64,000 nucleotides of DNA from assembly GCA_937995735.1 (NCBI GenBank), contig CALKIZ010000003.1:124001-188000 (forward strand), written 5' to 3'. The translations under genes and the position numbers were made by a program. Below are positions 57,649-64,000 of this stretch, piece after piece; positions within the stretch are counted from its first letter, which is position 1, and each line of letters begins with the position of its first letter. Origin of the DNA: an uncultured Neomegalonema sp. GTDB taxonomy: Bacteria > Pseudomonadota > Alphaproteobacteria > Rhodobacterales > Rhodobacteraceae. The notes under the pieces are model-generated. The model was not told where the DNA came from. It saw nothing but the letters and a program-made list of their open reading frames with translations, and ran no database searches.

Positions 57649-57972
57649 ATGAATACGAAACTTCACGCTATATTTTTTTCCGGGACGCGCTTTTTAGTTC
57701 TTGGTGCGTTAATTTTTATGGGATTCCAAGTTGATTGGTTTCCATCAATTTATGTAACTGTGGCCTCTATTGTCGTCATTGCTCTCATTCTTGACTGGCT
57801 GATTACGCAGTTTTTTAAGGTCGCCCTTCAGGCGCGTTGTGGAAATTGCCAAGCTGCGTTCAATATGTATCTGGGTAAGCGTGAATACAACAACGGGAGC
57901 AAGATGCGTGAAGTGAAGTATCGCTGCCATAAATGCGATATGCGCATAGAAAGCGGCATATTTGTTTGCTGA
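57649..57972 (+). CDS. membrane protein with cytoplasmic zinc ribbon
   Basis: The 107-residue product has two membrane helices (residues ~12-28 and ~35-58, VASIVVIALILDWLITQFF) and a C-terminal zinc-ribbon pair (CGNCQAAF ... CHKCDMRIESGIFVC). I do not recognise the family. It stands alone, 83 bp after the lipoprotein and convergent with the SDR gene. Confidence 0.7.
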   Translation: MNTKLHAIFFSGTRFLVLGALIFMGFQVDWFPSIYVTVASIVVIALILDWLITQFFKVALQARCGNCQAAFNMYLGKREYNNGSKMREVKYRCHKCDMRIESGIFVC

Positions 57973-57993
57973 GCCGTTTTGGGAAATCTAACT

Positions 57994-58743
57994 TTACACG
58001 TGCTGTCCGCCGTTAATCTCAATCTCTACGCCTGTCACATAGCTGCTCTCTTTTGTGCAGAGGTAGTATATGGTGCGGGCGACTTCTTCGGGTTGCCCCA
58101 AGCGGCGCAGTGGGATGTCTTTCACGATGTCTTCGGTTCCCGGAGAGAGGATCGCTGTTTCGATTTCCCCCGGTGCGATTGCGTTGACGCGCACGCCATG
58201 AGGACCAAAATCCGCTGCCATCTCTCTGGTCAATGCGGCGAGTGCGGCTTTGGATGTTGCATAGGCTGCTCCGGCAAACGGGTGCACCCGCGCTCCGGCA
58301 ATGGAGGTCACATTGACGATGGCCCCTCCAGCGGCTTTTAATTCAGAGAAAAGCCCCCGCGCCAGCACCACCGACGAGAAAAAATTCACATGAAAGACTC
58401 GGCCCCATGTCCTTAAGTCAGTGGTCAACGTGTTGAGGCGATCACCGTCTTCGCCTTTGGGTGACATGCCCGCATTGTTGACGAGAGCATCCAGTCCAGC
58501 ACCATTCAGTCTTTCCTTGATCACATCAATCGCCCGGATTGTGTCGTCGGGGCTGCTGAGATCGACCTGAATGTGATCTTCTTCTCCGGCTTCCCAAGGG
58601 CAATCCTCCGGAAAGGGATGGCGCGAGCAACTCAGCACCCTCCAGCCCGCTGAAGAGAACCGCTTGACCGTCGCGTGACCAATCCCGCGACTCGCGCCGG
58701 TCAACAAAAGGGTTCGTTTAGCGGTTTCGGATTTTGTGGGCAT
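57994..58743 (-). CDS. short-chain dehydrogenase/reductase (possible HpsO/P-like)
   Basis: A 249-residue classical SDR: TGASRGIG (cofactor), NNAGMSP, catalytic Ser in VNVTSIAG, YATSK, and C-terminal YVTGVEIEINGG. The start at 58743 is used; the upstream 49 residues are non-coding. It is divergent from the HpsN-like gene with a 161-bp gap. In DHPS users an SDR works with HpsN, so that role is possible, but the family is too broad for more. Confidence 0.85.
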   Translation of the reverse strand: MPTKSETAKRTLLLTGASRGIGHATVKRFSSAGWRVLSCSRHPFPEDCPWEAGEEDHIQVDLSSPDDTIRAIDVIKERLNGAGLDALVNNAGMSPKGEDGDRLNTLTTDLRTWGRVFHVNFFSSVVLARGLFSELKAAGGAIVNVTSIAGARVHPFAGAAYATSKAALAALTREMAADFGPHGVRVNAIAPGEIETAILSPGTEDIVKDIPLRRLGQPEEVARTIYYLCTKESSYVTGVEIEINGGQHV

Positions 58744-58904
58744 GAAAAGCCTCCCCGGTGGCACAATACCGTGTTTGTTGTCCGATACCAGTGCGAAACC
58801 TGACGCAGAACTGACGAAAGTTGCCTCAACCCCTCTTGACCCGAAGGATGAGTTCGTGTCTGTGACGAGTCTTATATATGAATCACACACAAGAGGTCGC
58901 GCTC

Positions 58905-60212
58905 ATGTCCGTCACCTATCTCAAAAAAGCAGACAAATCCTCAGCAACAGGCGAACAAGACGTGCGCGCCACGGTGCAGGAAATGTTGAACGAGATCGAG
59001 GCTGGTGGTGATGCGAAAGCAATCGAGTACGCCGCAAAGTTCGATAAATGGGAAGATGCAATTGTTGTTTCCGAAGAAGCACGCGCGGCGGCGGCGTCTC
59101 AGGTCAATCAAAAACTGAAAGACGATATAGCCTACGCGCATGAGAATGTTCGTTTGTTCGCGGAAGCTCAGAAAGCGACGATTGCTGATTGTGAGATTGA
59201 ACTACGCCCCGGCCTGATCGCAGGGCAAAAGCAAATCCCTATGCAAACAGCGGGGTGTTATGTACCCGGTGGCCGCTATGCCCATATTGCCTCGGCGATT
59301 ATGACTGTGACGACTGCGAAAGTCGCAGAAGTCGATCACATCACGGCCTGTTCGCCGCCGAAGCCCGGCCAAGGCATTGATCCGGCCATTCTTTATGCGC
59401 TGAATCTTTGCGGTGCGGATACGGTGCTGAATCTTGGCGGCGTTCAAGGTGTTGCTGCGATGGCATTCGGTCTGTTCGGAACTCCGCCTGCGGATATTCT
59501 TGTTGGCCCCGGCAATCAGTTTGTTGCTGAGGCAAAGCGTATCCTCTATGGCCGTGTCGGAATTGATATGTTCGCCGGACCAACAGAGACTATGGTGATT
59601 GCCGATGCGAATGCGGATGCGGAGATTGTTGCCGCTGATTTAGTGGGCCAGGCGGAGCACGGGTATAACTCACCGGCATGGCTGGTCTCGCTCGACAAGT
59701 CATTGGCTGAAAAGGTCGCTGACATCGTACCAACCCTCATCGCGACTTTACCGGAGACAAACCGTGTGAACGCCGAGGCTGCATGGCGCGATTACGGTGA
59801 GATTATTGTCTGCGACACGCGCGAAGAGGCAGCGAAAGTTTCTGACGAATACGCTTCCGAGCATTTGCAAATTCAAGCGGATGACCTCGATTGGTGGCTG
59901 GCAAGCCTGCGCAATTATGGTTCGCTCTTCCTTGGAGAAGAAACCACAGTGGCTTATGGCGATAAATGTTCGGGAACAAATCACGTCTTGCCGACAAAAG
60001 GCGCGGCGAAATACTCGGGCGGCCTTTCGGTGCATAAGTTCATGAAGACTGTGACATGGCAACGCATGTCGCGTGAAGCAAACCGCGATATCGCACAGTC
60101 TTGTGCTCGGATCTCTCGTCTTGAAGGCATGGAAGGTCATGCGCGTACTGGCGATGTGCGCCTTGCTAAATACTTCCCCGGAGAGAACTTCGATCTTTCA
60201 GTTGAGGGATAA
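58905..60212 (+). CDS. HisD-superfamily dehydrogenase, HpsN-like
   Basis: The 435-residue protein belongs to the histidinol dehydrogenase superfamily. It starts MSVTYLKKA, the beginning seen in HpsN (sulfopropanediol 3-dehydrogenase). It keeps the zinc and catalytic segments: VGQAEHGYNSPAWLVS, YASEHLQIQ, CSGTNHVLPT, GHARTGDVRLA. HpsN oxidises (R)-2,3-dihydroxypropanesulfonate to sulfolactate. No other his gene is nearby, an SDR is divergent, and true HisD has a different N-terminus, so HpsN-like is preferred. The start has AGAGG upstream. A biosynthetic HisD remains possible. Confidence 0.8.
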   Translation: MSVTYLKKADKSSATGEQDVRATVQEMLNEIEAGGDAKAIEYAAKFDKWEDAIVVSEEARAAAASQVNQKLKDDIAYAHENVRLFAEAQKATIADCEIELRPGLIAGQKQIPMQTAGCYVPGGRYAHIASAIMTVTTAKVAEVDHITACSPPKPGQGIDPAILYALNLCGADTVLNLGGVQGVAAMAFGLFGTPPADILVGPGNQFVAEAKRILYGRVGIDMFAGPTETMVIADANADAEIVAADLVGQAEHGYNSPAWLVSLDKSLAEKVADIVPTLIATLPETNRVNAEAAWRDYGEIIVCDTREEAAKVSDEYASEHLQIQADDLDWWLASLRNYGSLFLGEETTVAYGDKCSGTNHVLPTKGAAKYSGGLSVHKFMKTVTWQRMSREANRDIAQSCARISRLEGMEGHARTGDVRLAKYFPGENFDLSVEG

Positions 60213-60377
60213 AGCAGGCCTCGCTCTAAGCTCCAACTTCTGAAAAGAATTGTCGCTTCGTTAATAATCTCGCCATGATGCATCGGTAGACCCTGCATAT
60301 CGCATATTCTGTCTGTGCTGAAACGACATCACAGGCTATGAAGAGTGAAATCTTTACTTTGTTCAGGGATTAGAGTG

Positions 60378-61745
60378 ATGAAAACCACAAAACTTGCGGC
60401 TGTGGCGTTCGCGTTGGGCGGCGCATTGGTATTTGATCAGAACGTTGCATTCGCAAAGGGACCGCTCGATATCGAAGCGGGATCGCGTCTGATTCTCGTC
60501 AAAGAAACACCGACTGAAATCGACCTCAAGGACTTCCCTTTTGATTTGGAAGAGGGGGTGACCAAAAATGTCCGGATGTCATTCGAACAAGAACTGTCTT
60601 TTCCTGAAGAAGAAACGGAAAAAATCAGCTATGTCGTGACCATGCCAATGCTCGAAGTCGAGAAAGATGGCGACGATAAAGTCAAAATCATCTTCCCTGA
60701 AAACTATTCGGTGACCATGGTCATGGGACCGCAATCCGAACAGGTCCAGCTCGACATAAACGGCGTCTCGGAAAATCAGGTTATGACCTTCGAGCGTAAT
60801 GATGGCCGTATGGCCTTTAGCGGTGTGTCTGATGCGTTTGCGATGTCAATCACATCACCACAAGCCACAGAGAATGGTGTTGATTTCAAATTCAAGATGA
60901 GCGGCAAAGGTCTTGATATCAACGGCAGGGGCGCTGCCGAACAAGACTGGAATGACATCCAAAATCTCGATATCAGCTATGATTACACGATGGATGAAAT
61001 CTTATATGATGCCATCGCTACGAATGAAGAAGACGGTCAACAATTCGAGTTAACCGGGACTGCGGCGAAAATCCTTGCGAGCGGGCAAATCGGACAAGGC
61101 CGCATCGAAGGCATAACCGCTGCCAATGACATGGCGATTAATATTGCCAAGCCTTTGCCGATTGCTGCCTCCATTGGAAGGCTGACATCTGAAATTTTGA
61201 TGCCAACCGATCCGTCGCCAAAGCCTCAGGATATCAAATATCTGATTGGTGCGGAAAAGATCGTATTAGACGACTTTATTTGGGAAATGATGGACCCTGC
61301 GGGTGCGTTTAAGCGCGAGCTGAACAAAATCGTCATTGACATGGAAATGCAGGCAATGCTTACGGCGTCCTTCCTTGATCCGGAAGCGATGGCGGAAATT
61401 GAGGCGACTGGTGTGCCGCCTTTGCTGCCGCTGGGTGCAAAAATCAACAGCATCGCCTTCGATGGCCTTGGTTTGGTGCTGGATGCAAGTGGCGAAGGTA
61501 AAATGAATGGCGTTCAGCCGGAGGGCAAAGCCTTTATTTCCCTCAAAGGACTTAGCGGGTTTGTTGCGGGTGCTCAAAAAGCGGGCCTGCTAGCTGATCA
61601 GCAAGCGATTATTATTGAAGGCATGGCCGGCCAACTCGGTAAAGAAGGCGATGACGGGGAACTGATCTTCGATATCAAAACCGATAGCGGCATGATCAAT
61701 ATTAACGGAGCGCCGATTATGCCAATCCCCGGCGTTCCCCAATAA
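60378..61745 (+). CDS. DUF2125-like exported protein
   Basis: The 455-residue protein has a signal peptide (residues 1-26, LAAVAFALGGALVFDQNVAFA). A long acidic, beta-rich domain follows, with alternating strands (YVVTMPMLEVEKDGDDKVKI) like DUF2125 proteins of Rhodobacterales. Length and composition fit. The function is unknown; the fold suggests an envelope lipid or protein-handling role. The start is taken at 60378 (MKTTKL) after a GAGTG stretch. It is followed by an SDR gene. Confidence 0.75.
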   Translation: MKTTKLAAVAFALGGALVFDQNVAFAKGPLDIEAGSRLILVKETPTEIDLKDFPFDLEEGVTKNVRMSFEQELSFPEEETEKISYVVTMPMLEVEKDGDDKVKIIFPENYSVTMVMGPQSEQVQLDINGVSENQVMTFERNDGRMAFSGVSDAFAMSITSPQATENGVDFKFKMSGKGLDINGRGAAEQDWNDIQNLDISYDYTMDEILYDAIATNEEDGQQFELTGTAAKILASGQIGQGRIEGITAANDMAINIAKPLPIAASIGRLTSEILMPTDPSPKPQDIKYLIGAEKIVLDDFIWEMMDPAGAFKRELNKIVIDMEMQAMLTASFLDPEAMAEIEATGVPPLLPLGAKINSIAFDGLGLVLDASGEGKMNGVQPEGKAFISLKGLSGFVAGAQKAGLLADQQAIIIEGMAGQLGKEGDDGELIFDIKTDSGMININGAPIMPIPGVPQ

Positions 61746-61800
61746 TAATTGATGCGGTGGGGCCGGCTTTGGCCCCCGTAGATTTAATTTGGAGCGTGCA

Positions 61801-62550
61801 ATGACCGGGTTTTCTGTCGAGGGTCGCATCGCTTGTGTAACCGGCGCATCGGGTGGGCTGGGGCGTGCTGTCGCATCGGCTTTGGCTAATAAAGGCGCGC
61901 AGGTTGTTGGTGTGGCGCGGCGGACGGAACAGCTGGAATCTTGGGCAGCGGAGACGCAAGGCGAGACCGCAGTTCTGGCGGCTGATCTTTCCGACCCGAA
62001 GGGGGTTGAGGCGTTGGCCGCACAGATTGCCGAACCGTTCGGCGCGCCGGATATTCTGGTTAACGCTGCGGGTATCAATACGCGCCAAGCGGCGGATGAT
62101 GTGACACTTGAAGGTTGGCAAGTTACGCTGGACCTCAACCTCGCCGTCCCTTTCTTTTTGGCGCAAGCTCTTGTGCCCGCCATGAAAGCAAAAGGCTGGG
62201 GACGGGTGTTAAATTTTGCCTCGCTGCAAACAACACGAGCCTTCCCCGGTGGTCTTTCCTATGGGGCATCTAAAGGCGGCATCGGGCAACTGACCCGAGC
62301 CATGGCCGAGGCTTGGTCCAAAGATGGCATTACCGCGAATGCATTGGGGCCGGGGTTCTTTCCGACGGAACTGACTGCGCCGGTCTTTGAGGATAAAGAG
62401 CGCGCCGCGCGTAATGCCGGCCTGACGTGTATTGGCCGCAATGGGACGATGGATGATATTGTCGGTCCCGCCTTATTCTTTTGCTCGCCTGCGTCGGATT
62501 ATGTCACCGGGCAAGTCCTGATGGTAGATGGGGGCTTTACGGCGCGATAA
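61801..62550 (+). CDS. short-chain dehydrogenase/reductase (gluconate dehydrogenase-like)
   Basis: A 249-residue classical SDR: TGASGGLG, VNAAGINTRQ, catalytic Ser in FASLQT, YGASKGG, and C-terminal YVTGQVLMVDGG. NTRQAADDVTLEGW recalls 3-oxo-sugar or gluconate 5-dehydrogenases. The ATG at 61801 has GGAG upstream and is preferred to TTG 61789. It lies between the DUF2125 gene and ndk; the substrate is unknown. Confidence 0.87.
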   Translation: MTGFSVEGRIACVTGASGGLGRAVASALANKGAQVVGVARRTEQLESWAAETQGETAVLAADLSDPKGVEALAAQIAEPFGAPDILVNAAGINTRQAADDVTLEGWQVTLDLNLAVPFFLAQALVPAMKAKGWGRVLNFASLQTTRAFPGGLSYGASKGGIGQLTRAMAEAWSKDGITANALGPGFFPTELTAPVFEDKERAARNAGLTCIGRNGTMDDIVGPALFFCSPASDYVTGQVLMVDGGFTAR

Positions 62551-62667
62551 GGTCCGCAGTTGTTCGCCGAGCCTCTTCCCTATTGCAGCGCAGCATGGTA
62601 AGCGCGCCGCCAGAACCAAAGTCCAGCGCATATATTGCGCTTATTCTTAATATTTGGAGTTATCCCA

Positions 62668-63090
62668 ATGGCGGTTGAACGCACGCTTTCCATTATCAAA
62701 CCTGATGCCACCGAAAAGAACGTCACTGGCGCGATCATCAAAAAATTTGAAGATGCCGGCCTTCGCGTTGTCGCACAAAAGCGTCTTCATATGTCGAAAG
62801 AAATGGCTGGCAAGTTCTACGAAGTCCATGCCGAGCGTCCTTTCTATGATGAGCTGACGACATTCATGTCCCGCTCGCCGGTCTCGGTTCAGGTGCTTGA
62901 GGCTGAAAACGCTGTTGCGCTGCACCGCGATGTGATGGGAGCAACCAACCCGGCGGATGCAGCGGCAGGTACGGTCCGCGCAGAATTTGCTGATTCTGTT
63001 GGTGAAAACTCTGTTCACGGGTCGGACAGCCTTGAGAATGCGAAAATCGAAATCGACTTTTTCTTCAAGGCAGACGAAATCGTCGGTTAG
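62668..63090 (+). CDS. ndk: nucleoside diphosphate kinase
   Basis: Ndk moves the gamma-phosphate between nucleoside di- and triphosphates. The 140-residue protein has the catalytic His in the [17 protein letters not shown] block (NxxHGSDS) and the [12 protein letters not shown] start. The start at 62668 has TTTGGAG upstream. A terminator follows. Confidence 0.97.
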   Translation: MAVERTLSIIKPDATEKNVTGAIIKKFEDAGLRVVAQKRLHMSKEMAGKFYEVHAERPFYDELTTFMSRSPVSVQVLEAENAVALHRDVMGATNPADAAAGTVRAEFADSVGENSVHGSDSLENAKIEIDFFFKADEIVG

Positions 63091-63111
63091 AGCGAAGCGC
63101 GATAGCGCCAA

Positions 63112-63170
63112 GCCCTCAAAAATCAAAGCGTCTTCAGTGTTTAATCGCATTGAGGGCGCTTTTTCTTTTT
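63112..63170 (+). terminator. intrinsic terminator after ndk
   Basis: GCCCTCAA (63112-63119) and TTGAGGGC (63150-63157) form an 8-bp stem with a 30-nt loop, followed by GCTTTTTCTTTTT. It lies about 20 bp past the ndk stop. Confidence 0.75.
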
Positions 63171-63281
63171 GGACCTCTGCGGCAAAGTCAGAATTGCCAC
63201 ACAATTGCTTGAGTCCCTTGCATTTCATTTCGGTGCGCCAGATAGAGAGAAGACGGCAGTATCAACCCTGGGGATTATGTC

Positions 63282-64000
63282 ATGACCCGTTTCGTGAAAC
63301 GCCTGTTGGCTTCTTCGTGTATCGCTTTGTTTGCATCTCCGGGCGCGAATGCAGCGGTATGGACCGCTGAGAACGAATGGACCGCTGCTTACGAGGAAGG
63401 CTTCCCCGAATGGGTGCGGTCGGGTTTCGACAAGGATGCGTTCCATAAGCCGGAAGATAAGGCGCTGTTCGGCTTGGCGCTGGATTGCTCGGATGCGATA
63501 TATGCGATGCGCATAATCTATGCGTATAAGAACAAATTACCCTTTGAGATCAATGACCCCCGCAATGGCCGCATCCTCACCAATGAGTTTGATAAATGGG
63601 ACGGGTTCCGCGAAAAGCGCCGCCATGAAAACGATGATGGCACGTGGTCAACTTATGAGGGGCCGGAATATACCGAGACGGACAAGCTGCGCGCGTTCAT
63701 CAATTTTATCGGGGACATCACCTCGACGATCAATTTGGCGCAAGACACCTATCCGGTGGCGCTGGAGGATGTGCAGCCGGGGGATATGTTCCTGCTGCCC
63801 CGCAATCACGCTTATATCGTCAAGGACATCGACCCGACCGGCGCGATGACAACCCTGTCGCATTCCTCGCCGCGCGCTTGGCGGATTATGGCGGAGATCA
63901 ATGATTTTCCTGCTGAAGTCCCCGAAGACAAGCGTATGCGTGACGGGTATCGCCGGTTTAAGCCGCATAAATACCTGAAAAAGAATGCACTGAGCGTTCC
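63282..64000 (+). CDS. exported protein with possible cysteine-peptidase-like core (partial)
   Basis: The frame opens at ATG 63282 and runs off the window with no stop in about 239 codons. It begins with a signal peptide (MTRFVKRLLASSCIALFASPGANA). Segments LALDCSDAIYAMRIIYAY and LPRNHAYIVKDID contain a Cys and a His arranged as in NlpC/papain-like peptidases, so a secreted thiol hydrolase is possible. No family assignment is secure. It is downstream of ndk. Confidence 0.75.
   Translation, partial: MTRFVKRLLASSCIALFASPGANAAVWTAENEWTAAYEEGFPEWVRSGFDKDAFHKPEDKALFGLALDCSDAIYAMRIIYAYKNKLPFEINDPRNGRILTNEFDKWDGFREKRRHENDDGTWSTYEGPEYTETDKLRAFINFIGDITSTINLAQDTYPVALEDVQPGDMFLLPRNHAYIVKDIDPTGAMTTLSHSSPRAWRIMAEINDFPAEVPEDKRMRDGYRRFKPHKYLKKNALSV

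Overview
The window comes from an alphaproteobacterium, probably marine and of Rhodobacterales/Rhizobiales type. The signs are the order nfuA, tsaB-rimI, mucR, miaB-phoH-ybeY-corC-lnt, the dnaJ-like/cobS/cobT block of aerobic cobalamin synthesis, a GAAC-N7-GAAC LexA box, an Irr-like iron box and a DUF2125 protein. Genus cannot be fixed by eye. I saw no tRNA, rRNA, CRISPR array, transposase or phage gene.

Layout. 0-1.6 kb: end of infB, then rbfA. 1.6-2.4 kb: two small unknown genes. 2.5-9.0 kb: sarcosine oxidase soxD-soxA-soxG (no soxB), an MttB-like trimethylamine/betaine methyltransferase and a coupled GST-fold gene, then a LysR regulator. 10.0-11.7 kb: a secreted SCO1-linked cassette. 11.9-15.8 kb: a dimethylglycine dehydrogenase-like gene and an MFS transporter. 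15.9-20.8 kb: yigZ and uvrB, separated by a 2 kb junction of six 91-bp REPIN-like elements, a GIY-YIG nuclease gene, truncated copies of that gene's end, and a small membrane-protein gene with a LexA-type SOS promoter. 21-27 kb: a disrupted universal stress gene, a FixJ-type regulator and sensor kinase, a DUF3422 gene and an exported hydrolase. 27.2-33.3 kb: haloacid dehalogenase, tmpB, tmpA, a DMT permease and a second dimethylglycine dehydrogenase-like gene. 33.8-36.5 kb: two membrane-anchored proteins, one with four helix-hairpin-helix-like repeats after a long Ser/Gly/Ala linker. 36.5-63.1 kb: mostly housekeeping genes (aroC, grxC, comF, lnt, corC, ybeY, phoH, miaB, mucR, rimI, tsaB, nfuA, trpS, cobT, cobS, bolA, ndk), with an SRAP-family protein lacking its expected active-site residues and an HpsN-like member of the histidinol dehydrogenase family. 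The last gene runs off the window.

How the genes may work together. TmpA and TmpB would turn N-trimethyl-2-aminoethylphosphonate into glycine betaine and phosphate. The MttB-like protein could remove the first methyl group, the two DMGDH-like flavoproteins the second, and sarcosine oxidase the third, giving glycine and one-carbon units. This chain is inferred from family membership and proximity. soxB and a corrinoid protein partner are not in the window. cobS and cobT at least suggest that the organism makes cobalamin aerobically.

The observations most worth checking are the TmpAB-betaine chain, the REPIN/GIY-YIG junction with its segmental duplication, the SOS-controlled small membrane protein, the SRAP homologue with four substituted catalytic positions, and the membrane-tethered four-repeat helix-hairpin-helix protein.
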